This document shows, piece after piece, positions 1-11,115 of a stretch of 64,000 nt of DNA. The stretch comes from Glebionis coronaria. Lineage: Eukaryota > Streptophyta > Magnoliopsida > Asterales > Asteraceae. The notes below the pieces were generated by a model. It did not search any database, had not been told where the DNA came from, and saw only the letters and a list, made by a program, of their open reading frames with translations. A program made the position numbers and the translations under genes. The stretch is from NCBI GenBank assembly GCA_025667525.1, contig CM046876.1, positions 533,684,038 through 533,748,037 of the forward strand, given 5' to 3'. Positions within the stretch are counted from its first letter, which is position 1. Every line of letters begins with the position of its first letter.

Positions 1-41
1 TAGGAAACAAGTGCCCTTTAAATAGGTCTACTCCCACTATA

Positions 42-1216
42 GTGCCCGCGGATAATCCAAAACCTAAGAAAGTTGGAACTGTAAAACCTGTTACTACTAA
101 AACTCACATTAGAAAACGCAGGAAATCTAAGGGTCACAAACATGTTGGCAATTCTGATAATCTTATATCTGTATCTGCTAACACTCACGAACCAATTGGT
201 TCCAATGCATTGTCTACTGTTGTTATTGAAAACATGTGGTCCAAATTGTTCTCTGGTATTTGGACTCTGGTTGCTCCAAGCATATGACCGGAGATCGCTC
301 TCAGCTCAGAAATTTCGTCAGCAAGTTTCTTGGTACGGTTCGATTTGGAAATGAGATAATGGGTTATGGTGAATATCATATTGGGAATGTTATAATTTCA
401 AGAGTGTATTATGTGGAAGGTCTCGGTCACAACTTATTTTCTGTGGGATAATTTTGTGATGCAAACCTAGAAGTTGCTTTTCGAGAGCATACCGGCTTCA
501 TTCGTAATTTGGAAGGGGTTGATTTATTGAAAGGTACTCGAGGGAATAATTTGTACACTTTGTCTCTACAAGACATGATGGCCGCTTCTCCCGTATGTCT
601 TCTCTCCAAAGCATCGAAGACTAAGTCATGGTTATGGCATCGACGGTTATCTCATCTTAACTTTGACGCTATTAATCATTTGGCGAAAAACGAACTTGTT
701 CGTGGTCTTCCTAAACTTTCATTTCACAAGGATCATTTGTGTTCCGCGTGTTCAATGGGGAAAAGCACTAAGAAATCATACAAACCCAAGACGGAAGAGA
801 CCAACCAAGAGAAACTTTATTTGTTGCATATGGATCTTTGTGGGCCAATGCGTGTTGAAAGTCTTAGTGGTAAAAGGTACATCCTCGTTACTGTGGATGA
901 TTACTCTCGGTTTACATGGGTGAAATTTCTTACAACAAAAAATGAGGCACCTAAATTCATCATCGGATTTCTCAAGATGATTCAAGTGCGTCTCAACACT
1001 ACTGTCCGACGCATTCGTACAGATAATGGAACCGAATTTGTGAATCAAATCTTGCGTGATTATTATGAAGAAGTTGGCATATCTCATGAAACATCCGTTG
1101 CACGCACTCCACAACAAAACGGTGTCATTGAAAGGCGAAATCGCACACTTATGGAAGCTGCTCGAACGATGTTAATTTACGCCAGTGTACACCTAGAACC
1201 AGTCACTAATTCGTAA
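42..1216 (+). pseudogene. Element A protease, GAG-pre-integrase and integrase core (broken)
   Basis: Positions 42 to about 235 are a basic linker (KPKKVGTV.., RKRRKSKGHK) typical of the gag/protease junction, in another frame from what follows. From 236 the aspartic protease reads WYLDSGCSKHMTG, with the DSG active-site triplet. One in-frame TAA at 449-451 stands where relatives have Gln after FSVG. The GAG-pre-integrase zinc region (LWHRRLSHLN .. CSACSMGK) follows at about 635-770. The integrase core shows its catalytic residues in LHMDLCGP, RTDNGTEF and TPQQNGVIERRN. The frame ends at 1216 just after TMLIYAS, where about 20 residues found in relatives are missing. Confidence 0.85.
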
Positions 1217-2215
1217 ACGCCATGGTAAAACACCTTATGAGCTTCTCCATGGAAAAGTACCAGATTTATCATATCTTCATGTATTTGGTTCTCTTTGCTA
1301 TCCAAATAATGATGGTGACAATTTGGGAAAACTTCAACTAAAGGCTGATATTGGTATTTTCATTGGTTACGCCCCGCAAAGAAGGCATACCGAATCTACA
1401 ATCGTAAGTCTCGTAAGATCCCCGAAACTATGCATGTTGATTTTGATGAGCTGACAGCAATGGCTTCTGAGCAAAGCAGCTCTGAACCCGCACTTCATGA
1501 AATGGGACCCAGTAACATTAGTTCTGGTCTTGTCCCAAACAACCCTACGTCATCATCATTTACGCCACCTTCTAGGACTGAGTGGGATACGTTGTTTCAA
1601 CCGTTCTTTGATGAATTCTTTACTCCTCCAACTATTGTTGCTCCAGAACCTGAGGTAATAGCTCCGGTAACCGAAGTTGTCGCTCCAGCAACCGAAGCAC
1701 AATCAGACACATCTGCACCTACAATTGGTCAAGATATACCATCAACAAGTAATTCTCAACCAACACATGTTTAAACTACCCATGTCATGCATATTGATGA
1801 TGAAGAGGATGATGATGATCACGATTTGGAATTCGCTCAAATGCGTGAACTTCCATTCTTTGGTGTACCTATTCCCGATCCAAATCAAGTCGGGTCGTCT
1901 ACCTCAGAGGAAGCTCCTACTACAGTTTACTCCAATCCACGGATTCGTGAACATGACAGCAAGTAGACAAAGGATCATCCTATAGATTCTATTATTGGTG
2001 ACCCTAATCGTCCGGTATCCACACGAAGTCAGTTACAAGAAAATGCAATGTTTTGTCATTTTGATGCTTTTCTCACTGAAGTTGAACCTAAGACATGGCA
2101 AGAAGCTTTTACTCAATCATGTTGGATAGAAGCTATGCAAGAAGAACTTAATGAATTCATACGTCTTGAAGTATGGGAACTTGTCCCATGCCCGTATCAA
2201 GTGTAGTTACTCACT
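1195..2215 (+). pseudogene. Element A integrase C-terminus and hinge before RT (broken)
   Basis: After a small deletion and frame change, the reading KRHGKTPYELLHGKVPDL .. VFGSLCYP .. IGIFIGYA is the conserved integrase C-terminal end. Another frameshift near 1380 restores the frame that reads MHVDFDELTAMASEQ from 1430. The stretch to about 2000 is a low-complexity Pro/Ser/Thr and Asp/Glu hinge (EEDDDDHD). It leads into the acidic segment before RT (CWIEAMQEELNEF .. VWELVPC). Stops at 1772-1774, about 1963 and about 2203 interrupt it. No product is expected. Confidence 0.75.
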
Positions 2216-3648
2216 TTGAAATGGGTTTACAAGGTGAAACTCGACGAGTTAGGCGGAATATTGAAGAACAAAGCTAGACTAGTAGCTCGTGGATACAAGC
2301 AATTATTAGGCATCGACTTTATGGAATCCTTTGCACCTGTTGCCCGTTTGGAAGCTATTAGACTGTTCCTCGCTTATGCAGCCCATATGAATATGATCGT
2401 CTATCAGATGGATGTGAAGACGGCATTTCTTAATGGTGAAATCAAGGAAGAAGTCTATGTTCAACAGCCGGATGGTTTTGTGAATCCTAATTATCCTAAT
2501 CATGTATACAAGCTTAAGAAGGCTCTCTATGGGTTGAAGCAAGCTCCACGCGCATGGTATGATCTATTGTCACAATTCCTCATTACGCAAGGCTTCACTA
2601 AAGGCAAGGTGGATCCCACGCTGTTCATTCAGAAACGAGGTAAGGATATGATTATGGTACAAATATATGTTGATGATATTATATTTGCAGCCTCGACCCA
2701 AACCTTATCCGACGAATTTGGAACACTCATGTCTTCCAAGTTTAAGATGTCAATGATGGGCAAGGTATCATTCTTCTTAGGTCTTCAGATATCTCAGAGT
2801 CCCAGAGGCATCTTTATCAATCAATCCAAGTATGCCCTTGAATCGCTTAAGAAATATAAGATGGAATCTTGTGGTCCCGTGGATACTCCAATGGTGGAAC
2901 GAACTAAGCTTGATGCAGATCCACATGGAGTTGCCGTTGATCCAACACTGTATCGTGGAATGATCGGTACTCTTCTGTATATCACATCTAGTCGACCTGA
3001 TCTTCAGTTTGCTATATGTATGTGTGCTCTGTATCAAACTCGACCTACTGAGTTACACTTGGCCACTGTGAAACGGATCTTTCGATATTTAAAGGAACCA
3101 TTAATCGGGGAATTTGGTATTCGAAGGACTCTTCGATTGCACTTATGGCATATGCAGATGCGGATCACGCCGGTTGTCAAGATACAAGGCGTAGCACGAG
3201 TGGAACTTTGCAACTACTAGGAGATCGACTAATCAGTTGGGCATCGAAAAGGCAGAAAAGCGTTGCAATTTCAAGTACGGAAGCAGAATACATAGCTATG
3301 TCCGGTTGCTGTGCTCAAATTCTTTGGATGAGATCACAATTGACTGACTATGGTCTAGGTTTTAACAAAATTCCGATGTACTGCGACAACAAGAGTGCAA
3401 TTGTCTTATGCTGCAACAACGTTCAATTCTCCCGGTCGAAGCATAGTGACATTCGCTACCACTTCATCAAGGAGCAAGTAGAAAATGGAGTAATCGAGCT
3501 TTACTTTGTCCGATCTGAGTATCAATTGGCGGATATTTTCACGAAGGCTTTAGATCGCGCTCGAATTGAATTTTTGGCCGACAAGCTAGGAATGAGAACC
3601 TTCTTGCCCGAGACTCTAAAGGAACTGGCAGATGAAGCGAAAGAATAG
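2216..3648 (+). pseudogene. Element A reverse transcriptase and RNase H (one frameshift)
   Basis: The first frame, 2216-3220, carries [15 protein letters not shown], then [37 protein letters not shown] and the catalytic YVDD in [11 protein letters not shown] at about 2665-2695. It continues through SRPDLQFA to the RT/RNase H connection. A frameshift near 3130-3145 moves RNase H into the frame of 3145-3648. That part shows [23 protein letters not shown] and MYCDNKSAI (the acidic active-site residues), then [12 protein letters not shown] and LADIFTKAL. It ends at TAG 3646-3648. The domain is otherwise well preserved, so A is younger than B, which it interrupts. Confidence 0.88.
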
Positions 3649-6507
3649 TGATGGTAAACTATTCTCCGTATCCTTGGTGATCATCTGTATATATTGTTTA
3701 TATTCTTATCCACAAAAGAAAAATACAAAAATATAAAACCATATAAAAACCATAAAAATTGAAAAATCATAAGAAATCCAAAAATATTTTTACTTTATTT
3801 TTCAAAGGCATGTATTTTGGTACGATAATATTTACGGCCTTAGAAATGTTGATTAATATCGACACGGCGCCATAAATAGAGTTCGTACAAAAGTTGTAAT
3901 TATTTCATAAAACATGCCTATATGGCTTGTAGTTATTTTAGACTGCAACCCGGTTTTCATATTAAAGTCAAGTATTTCTTATGAAAGCTTTGGCTCACAA
4001 CGGGAATTAATTTTCTCGGGCAAGGTTTACTTTAAAACCTTGTAAGGGATCAAGTTTACTTTATAACTTGGTCTAACACAAATGTATGTACGTTTCAGTG
4101 CATTTATTTGTTAAAACAAGAGAAGTCTTGTTTTTATGAAGTTACCATCTCTACAACCATAGCAATCTACAATTGGTATCTACATACTCGACGATGCGAC
4201 TACTCAACCGACGACTACAACTCTTTCAATAGAACACGGGTCAACAATTGAGGGGGAGTAATTGTCAAGCATTCAGAATCTTCAATGCCGAAAGTGCCAA
4301 GCTCACTAATTGGTGTCAAGACAACAATACCATTCGTACACGTGGTGACAAGAGATGACTTCAGATGTGACGAGGCGACCAACATATGCTGACAAGAACC
4401 ATTTGATCTTATAATATGATGTTCTCATCAATCAGGTCCAACCTTGTCAATTCTTTTCTAATATGGTGAATATGTGATCATGTTACAAATCGGTATCATA
4501 TCTCATACAATTTGATATCATGAAGATTATAACGGACTTGCATTTTTCTTCCCAAAACCTTTGTTAAAACTTCATTAAATCAATTGATATTAAAAGCATC
4601 GATTGGGTTAATATTTTTAATATGGGGGAGAAAATGTGATTTAATATGGGATATTATCACAAATGGTTTTATTTAATGTGTTGGCTCATCCCGACATGTG
4701 CGAAATGTTTTCGAATATTGTGGCATATGTTAAGGGGGAGCAAAATGGATTTGCATATCAAAAATGGATTTCATGGTGATTTATACTTACCCAAAACCTA
4801 TTTATTTCACGACGATGAAGATTGTGGTGACATAAGGATGGTAAGATAGGTTAAGTCCAATGATTCTTCTAGAACCGGAGGAATCTTCCCAAGGACATTC
4901 CATAGCTAGAAATAGTAGTCCTTAGGAAAGCTGGAGAAAGATTGTGAATGTAGCTGAATGCCGACCAAGTACTTAAGTTAGCACTGGAACAATCACAACA
5001 AGGTGCGAGTTATGACGTATTGGTAAGCATTGAAGGGGTTGAAGAATGAAAAAGAATTGTAAAGATAAAGGGTGTAAAGAAAGAAGCCCTCCTTACAACT
5101 TTAGGCAGAAACCGGGTCAACACATATGCTATTGAGATCATTTTAATGATGCTCGATATTGAAGATAGACATCATGGACCCAATGATGCAATGCACAACC
5201 CATCCCAACTAACTCAGATATCTCTCAAAAGGTATTTGTTTTAATCATACAGAGACAACACATTATCTATTGATTTATTCACTCCGAATAAATTGGTATT
5301 GAAAAGGTGGCACTCCTCTCTAGCCTCCGATCACTAAAATCCAAAATGCACGATCGAGTCTAGAGCCATTTGAGATCATCAAATATCTCATTAGGACACA
5401 CTTTCATATTTCCTTGCTTCTTCATACACTGTGAAAAGTAAGAAAGATTTAAAGAGTCCTACGCAAAATCTTCATGATCTTGCCTGAACATCCGAGTAAT
5501 ACGAAAGTATTTACAATGAAGATGGAAATCCTTCTTGAGCGAATATCAAAAAGCTCATGGTAGGTGACTTGTGCGATTCTTTATGAATCAAACTTGTGAT
5601 AACTGGAAAGCAACAGTGGTTTAATTCTTAATTGAATTTAAACACGTTCCAGGCCTCTACGCAATATCTCAGTGATCTTGCCAGAACACTCAGAGTGATA
5701 CCTTAGTGTTCACGGTGATGAGTGGAAATCCTTCTATTGTTAATCTCAAACAGCACTTGGTAGGTTACTTGCAAGATTCTATACGAATCAAGCTCGTGAC
5801 AACTGGAAAGCAACGATGGTGCGATTCTTTAATGAATCAAACTTGTTCCAGGAATCAGAATTGACGGCTTCAATCATGCGGATAATTTTATCCAAATGAT
5901 TCACTCTTTACGTTCGTAGTCAGCTTTGGACGGTCGAGTAAAGAGAACGGGTTTACCCGCGAAATCTTGTCAAGGAGATTTTTAATTAAATCTACCTGCC
6001 ACAAGTACGATATTTTATATCGTCCAACGGTCTTCACCGACCAGAGGTAAAATGCTACTGAATTAGAATGAAATGTTCAAAGCCATTTCGTTCGTGTCTA
6101 CTTATGTTGCGACATTTGAAGACGGCGGCGTTGCGGAATCCGAGAAGAAGTTGTCCCCGCATGCTTATGCTTTATACATTTAATACCTCATCTAATTCAA
6201 GAAATCCTAAAAGTTAAGTCTTCCGCTGTATTGAACTCTGAAGCTTTCAAGAATTACAAAAGGTATAAGTATGTGGGACATGGTGTCACGAAGAGGCGAA
6301 GATCACAAGTGATGGATGCACAAGATCAAGGCAAAAGATTAATGCTCAAGATTGATATCAATGATCACATCAGCATGTTCACCTGAAAAGAAAAAGAAAA
6401 GAAAAACGAAGACTACGAGCTCAAGACAAGCATAGTATGCTAGGTTTATTTTATTATTGTAACTTGGGTAACGCCCTTGTTTGGAGTGACCTCCCTTAGG
6501 GGGAGAT
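3649..6507 (+). other. Element A long 3' untranslated region
   Basis: This 2.86-kb stretch lies between the RNase H stop and the polypurine tract at about 6496-6507. I see no supported gene. It holds three further GGGGGAG tracts (about 4251, 4624, 4734) resembling polypurine tracts, and an imperfect tandem duplication at about 5455-5850. Short ORFs at 4646-4849 and 6339-6563 (minus) show no recognisable domain. The length is unusual for copia but compatible with SIRE-type elements that carry extra 3' sequence. Confidence 0.6.
5455..5850 (+). repeat. Imperfect tandem duplication, period about 195 bp
   Basis: Paired stretches include CTACGCAAAATCTTCATGAT (5460) with CTACGCAATATCTCAGTGAT (5656), GATCTTGCCTGAACA with GATCTTGCCAGAACA, GTGGAAATCCTTCT-type blocks, and AACTGGAAAGCAAC (about 5600 and 5798). 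A third partial unit, GCGATTCTTTAATGAATCAA, lies at about 5821. The copies are diverged, so the duplication is old and probably predates insertion of this copy. Confidence 0.7.
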
Positions 6508-6854
6508 TGTTGGAAATACGTTTTACGTATTAAGAAGGACCGGTCACTCCAACAATAGTCCATGTAATAGCTCGTAGTTTAGTTACTTATCTTTATTTAA
6601 CAAACAAACCCAAGCCTAGCCTACAACATGTGTAAGCCGACCCAAATGTAAGCCCAAGCCCATGACAAGGGCTTGGGTATATAAACCCTCTCCTTAGATG
6701 GAGAGGGTGTGTGGTTATTCATTTTACACATAGTTGAAAAGTGTTTTTCTTTCACTTTCTCTCTCTAAGTGTGTGTTTTCTCACCATCTCTCTATCTCTT
6801 TCTCTCTCTAAAACATAAGCAAGATTTACATATCCTACAATTCTTACTCCTACA
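6508..6854 (+). repeat. Element A 3' LTR
   Basis: It starts TGTTGGA directly after the polypurine tract TTAGGGGGAGAT. Two ends fit: TCCTACA at 6839 or TCCTACA at 6854. Both nearly mirror the start (TGTTGGA against TGTAGGA). Element B's integrase reading resumes from about 6852. At about 332-347 bp it is short for a SIRE-like LTR. It contains a TATA box and a CT-rich stretch (CTTTCTCTCTCTAA) typical of a plant 5' leader. Confidence 0.75.
6678..6685 (+). promoter_or_regulatory. TATA box in element A LTR
   Basis: TATATAAA lies 170 bp into the LTR. It is followed by an inverted repeat (CCCTCTCC .. GGAGAGGG) and a CT-rich leader, the usual position of a retrotransposon promoter. Confidence 0.6.
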
Positions 6855-6857
6855 TAT

Positions 6858-7809
6858 TTGATTAACATATTACCATCCTCTGTGCTGAATGGATTGTCTT
6901 CTTTTGATTTTATATATGCTAAATCTCGTTCTCTAAGGCATCTCAGAGCTTTTGGGTGTATTTCTTATGCTATTGTTATGAATAATCATGATAAGTTTGG
7001 GTCTAGCTCTGAGAAATATGTGCTAATTGGTTATATTAATTTGAAGTAGGGTTATAAGTTGTTTAGTCTTTATAGAAAACAAGTCATGTTTTAGAGATGT
7101 TAAGCTTTATGAGGATATTTTTCCTTTTAAGACTAATGTCTCTTCTAAAATTGATTTTGTTCAAGAATTAGCCTCTCTATACTTATTTGATCCTTCTAAT
7201 TGGTATGATTATTCTCCTAAAATGCATAGTGATGCCAAAACTCTTGAACCCAACCCTATAAGGCTTACCAGCTCCTCTTCTCACTCTGGTAGCATTCCTG
7301 ATTCCAATCATGAGAATGAGGGAGGGCATTCTTAGGATCAGGCAGTAGTTGTTAGTGAGGATGAGATGGTTGCCAACTATGAGGTTCTTAATGCAAATGG
7401 ATCTAAGGGACTTGAACCTTTGGTTCCTTCTCATGATATTGGTGCACCTTCTGTTAGGAAGTCTTCTAGACAGTCTGTGTTTCTTAAGAAATTTACTGAT
7501 TTTGTGGTTGAGTCAAAAGTTAAGTATGGTCTTGAAAGATATGCTAACTACTCTTATATGACTAGGGATAACTTTTGTTTTACTTCTGTTCTTAATAAGA
7601 CTTCTGAACCTAAAAACTTTTGGGAAGCCTCTCAGCATCAGCATTGGGTAGATGCTATGAAGGCTGAGATGGATGTTTTGTATAAAAATAATACTTGGGA
7701 GCTTGTTGATCGTCTTGATGGAAGAAAAGGTATTAGTTCTAATTGGGTTTACAATATTATGTTTAAGTTTGATAGGGAATTAACTTTGATGAGACTTTTT
7801 CTCCTGTAG
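6858..7809 (+). pseudogene. Element B integrase C-terminus, hinge and RT N-terminus (broken)
   Basis: The integrase end reads LINILPSSVLNG .. LRHLRAFGCISYA .. SEKYVLIGY up to a TAG at 7047-7049. GYKLFSL and DVKLYEDIFPFK-like coding follow in shifted frames to about 7130. A Ser-rich hinge leads to 7366-7809, which carries the pre-RT segment HWVDAMKAEMDVLYKNNTWE and SNWVYNIMFKFD. It then runs into a frameshift in the KARLVA region of RT. It cannot encode a functional product. Confidence 0.75.
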
Positions 7810-8979
7810 TTAAGATGGTTACAGCTAGATGCCTGATTAACCTTGCTGTCTAGTCTGGTTGTGCTTTGTATCAGCTTGACATTTATAATGCTTTTTTGTA
7901 TGGGGACTTAAATGAAACTGATTATATGAAGTTACCTCCTGGATATTTTCCTTTGGATGAAAAAGGGTTTGCAAGTTGAATAAGTCCTTGTATGGCTTGA
8001 AACAAGATCCTAGGCAGTAGAATGCAAAACTTACCTTTGTTTTAGTGGAAAATGGTTTTCAATAAAGTAAGAGGGATTATAGTTTGTTTAGTAAATCTGG
8101 TGATGGTTGTTTTATTACTTTGCTTGTATATGTTGATGACATAATTATCACTGGTAATAGTAATCCTTTATTGATGAGTTTAATGAATTTATTGAGTCTA
8201 AGTTTATGATTAAAGACTTAGGAAAATTGAAATAGTTTATTGGAATAGAAGTGTTAGAAACTCCTATTGGTGTATGTTTGAATCAAAGGAAATATTGTCT
8301 TGATGTTATTGATGAGTTTGGATTATTGGCTAGTAAACCTTCTTATATTCATATGAAACCAAATATAAGTTTAGCTTATGAGCTTACTAGTGATGATCCT
8401 ATTCTTGATAATATTATTGATTATCAAAAGTTAGTTGGTAAATTGATTTATAATAGACTGCTACTAGCCCAGATATTGCTTACACTGTTTCATGTCTTAG
8501 TCAATTTATGCACAACCCTCTTAAAAGACATCTGAAAACTTCTTTAAAGGTATTGAGATACTTGAAAAGGTCTCCAAGTAAAGGTATTAATGTGGTTAGA
8601 CAGTCTGCTTCAAGTGTTAGCTTGGAAGCTTATACTGATGCTGACTGGCCTAGATGCACAGTTACAAGAAGACCTGTAATTTCTGGAAGACTTAAGTTGT
8701 AAGAGTATTTTGCATGTGCAAGTGTTTTGTGATAATAATTCTACAATTAAGATTGTTGCCAATCCTATCTTTCATGAAAGGACAAAATATTTGGAAATTA
8801 ACTTACATATTGTGACGGAAAAGGTTATTATTATGGTTATAAAAGCTGTAAAGATAGGCACTGCAAATCAAATTGTAGATGTTCTAACAAAAGGAATGGA
8901 CATTAAACATCACAACTTATTGTGTAGTAAACTAGGTCTTATTGACTTGTTCCAGGATAAAATTAAGGGAGGTTGTTAA
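7810..8979 (+). pseudogene. Element B reverse transcriptase and RNase H (broken)
   Basis: Shifted frames read YQLDIYNAFLYGDLNE, NKSLYGLKQDPRQ and the RT active site LLVYVDDIIITGNS near 8125-8160. The stretch 8251-8535 reads LNQRKYCLDVIDEFGLL and DYQKLVGKLIY. The stretch 8508-8702 reads LKVLRYLKRSPSKGI and YTDADWPRC, the first RNase H acidic region. About 60 residues, including the STEAEY block, are missing near 8695-8710. The tail 8710-8979 (VQVFCDNNSTIKI, FHERTKYLEI, VDVLTKGM) ends at TAA 8977-8979, overlapping the LTR start. Confidence 0.78.
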
Positions 8980-9403
8980 AAGTATCTTGCCTAATTGTAT
9001 CCTGAAAATAACTTCAAGGACTAAAGTGAAATTTATTTATTGTGTTTAGCTAGTTTTAGAGAAGTTTGGAAAGATGGAAAGTTGAGGGACTGAATAGCAA
9101 AGCGGCTGAATTTCTTAGAGTATAAAAACTGGAGTTAATGAAGACTTTCTCATAACTTCAACAACTTTTCACCATCAAAGCTTTGATCGGTTTAGTTCTT
9201 GTTAGTTTTATTGAGATTGAGATGTCTTGTTTGTTTATGGGCTTGAGATTGCAAGACTATTATCATTCTAGATAATTTTGCCACAATCTAGCTCAGGGCA
9301 GATTATTAGGGTTTTGATCTTTCATATTAATCTGTTGATCTTGAATTGAGATTCAAGGTTGTTTTAATTCAAATATTTTCAGTTTTACTTCTAATGTTTG
9401 CAA
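8974..9403 (+). repeat. Element B putative 3' LTR (end uncertain)
   Basis: TGTTAAAAGT follows the polypurine tract AATTAAGGGAGGT. A TATA-like GTATAAAAACTGG lies at about 9119. The right end is a guess: TTTGCAACA at about 9395-9403 is one candidate. No partner LTR lies in the window to define it. Confidence 0.45.
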
Positions 9404-9500
9404 CAAGGAGTTGCATGTAAAAAGTTTGCAATATATAGTTTTACTTCTCATGGTTGCAATATATAGTTTTACTTATGATGTTTGCACAAGCAGTTTACTA
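9365..9500 (+). repeat. Short tandem-like repeats around ATAGTTTTACTT
   Basis: AGTTTTACTTCTAATGTTTG, AGTTTTACTTCTCATGGTTG and AGTTTTACTTATGATGTTTG occur in succession, linked by TGCAATATAT stretches. It is a small degenerate repeat with no visible gene. Confidence 0.55.
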
Positions 9501-10189
9501 TGAAAAGTTAAGTTTCCTTATACAGTTTTAGTTTCTGCAATTTCAACTAGTTGATACTTGATTACCAATACAAGGAAAACTATTTTCTTATATACTCCGT
9601 ATATAATAGTTGTTGCATTTCCATTCTTACCATCATTATTTACTAAAAAATATGTTTAGTGGTACCATGTGTGTATGGATACGAGTTTACAACACTATGT
9701 GTGTATATCAAATAGATACACTCTATAAATCATTGACATTATGGGCCGTTTTAGCATATGAGAACAATAGCTCATTATTAATACATATGATTTTATATAA
9801 CACTCAAACAGCAATACAGATGCTACTAAAGTGCATTCACATCATTATTTGACAAAGAGTAGTAAAGTGTATTAACATCACTAATTGTGATAACTAATAA
9901 GAAAAGATATTTGGTTTAAATAAGCTAATTATGTACTTGTACAATATGATCCAAATACAAGTGTAAGAAATAGAAAAAGGGTTCTTTTTTGAAAAGTTAG
10001 AAAAGGGATTCAAAAAATTCTTAGAAGGATTTATCTTATAACCCGACAACCCCACTCACCTGACCTGACGTAACCCGGCCTGATAACTAACCGAACCTGA
10101 TTTCTTATCGGGTCGGGTTGCGGGGCACTTTTTTTCAAAATTCAAAACCTGACTCAAGCTGACCCGATATACCTGATAACATCCCAACT
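9404..10189. other. Unassigned AT-rich sequence
   Basis: It lies between element B's putative end and element G's LTR. The only ORF (9610-9852) has no recognisable domain. A GC-richer patch at about 10040-10175 repeats CCCGAC/CCTGA/GGGTCGGGTT words, but I cannot assign it. It could be the outer flank of G or another decayed element. Confidence 0.4.
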
Positions 10190-10401
10190 TGTTGGGGTTT
10201 ACTCGTCCCAACCTGGGTAAGATAATCAATCCTAGCTACGTACCAATGAATGGTTACCGGATATCACTTGGAATTGTGTGATCACTTTCCAAAGTAAACT
10301 ATTTGACCCTAATGCCTGGGTATCCCGAATATCTACTTGGGATAAGACCAAATGATGTTAGTGATTTAGGCACAAATCTCTAACCCTTTGCTTCTAAGTG
10401 T
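10190..10401 (-). repeat. Element G 3' LTR, distal segment
   Basis: On the + strand it starts TGTTGGGG, i.e. it ends CCCCAACA on the minus strand, matching the TGTTGG start of the same LTR at 19115. Element C is inserted at its right edge. The last five bases, AGTGT (10397-10401), are the target site, repeated at 18662-18666. Confidence 0.7.
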
Positions 10402-11115
10402 TGTTGGAGTTTGCTCGTGTCATAATTACTAATTATATGGCTAGACACATATGGGCCTATGGGGTCACACACATATACACTAAGGTACCATTTGAATATG
10501 TCGTGTTTATCGTATTTACGGTATATTAATAACCTACGTAACTCGAGATCAATACCTGTTTATTAATAACTAATATTGTAACCAGTTTATTATTAAGACT
10601 AAAAGAATAAATGGTAAAGTCCATTTAAAGCCCATATTGATGTAGATAAAATATGTCATACGTTTTATTCTTTAATAATTGCAATTGATGGAGTCAATTT
10701 GCTTCCAAATATATAAGATACAAAAAAAACGTATTACTATATTGCATCTATCAATATTTGATGGCAAATAACAAAAACCAATCCTGGTTTTGAGTTTTCT
10801 TTGATCTAATAGCTTTTGTCTAGTGTAGAGAAAGACTATTAGAAGGTTACGGGTTATATAGACTAGCATCTAATTGGTATACAAGAAAGTGTAGTGTGGA
10901 TCATATTCATAGAGGTGATCTACTTTGATCACTTGAGTTTCTTGTTTTTATCTCGTGATGGTCTCCGTTTGATCTACTGAATCACGCTACAAAGGTATAC
11001 TTTTATCTCCATTTTTATTGATTAATCATATGACTATATGGATCCGTTCATAGGTGCTTACTCCGCTGCGTTTTGATTATATTTAACATGTTATTAATTA
11101 TATTAAGCACCTATA
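10402..11115 (+). repeat. Element C 5' LTR
   Basis: It runs from TGTTGGAG to CACCTATA, 714 bp, and aligns without gaps to 17948-18661. The end is TA rather than the usual CA in both copies. GGTTATATAGACT at about 10852 is a possible TATA box. Confidence 0.92.

Larger units (their letters stand above)
1..6854 (+). mobile_element. Element A: SIRE-like Ty1/copia retrotransposon, 5' part outside window
   Basis: Protease, integrase, reverse transcriptase and RNase H remnants run in copia order on the + strand. They are followed by a long 3' UTR, a polypurine tract (TTAGGGGGAGAT) and a 3' LTR from 6508. The 5' LTR, primer site and most of gag lie left of the window, so no target duplication can be checked. 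The RT signatures [15 protein letters not shown] and [10 protein letters not shown] fit the SIRE/Maximus group, an assignment made from memory. The element lies inside element B: B's integrase C-terminal reading resumes directly after the LTR. Confidence 0.85.
6855..9403 (+). mobile_element. Element B: decayed Ty1/copia element (Ale/Retrofit-like), 3' half
   Basis: B begins in mid-integrase, where element A is inserted. It continues through RT and RNase H remnants to a polypurine tract (AATTAAGGGAGGT) and a putative 3' LTR from 8974. The wording YLINILPSS, SEKYVLIGY, LNQRKYCLDVIDEFGLL and LCSKLGLIDLF fits the Ale/Retrofit-type copia group from memory. Stops and frameshifts occur every 100-200 bp, making B one of the oldest layers. 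The other half lies left of the window. The 3' boundary is approximate. Confidence 0.75.

Noticed and set aside
4246..4270. GAGGGGGAGTAATTGTCAAG as polypurine tract plus LTR start of element A
   Set aside because: The tract at 6496-6507 is followed by an LTR with near-mirrored ends and a promoter. No second copy or matching end supports 4262.
6215..6233. GTCTTCCGCTGTATTGA shared between element A's UTR and the element D LTR end
   Set aside because: One 17-base match with no extended similarity on either side. It is probably chance or a convergent 3' end word.
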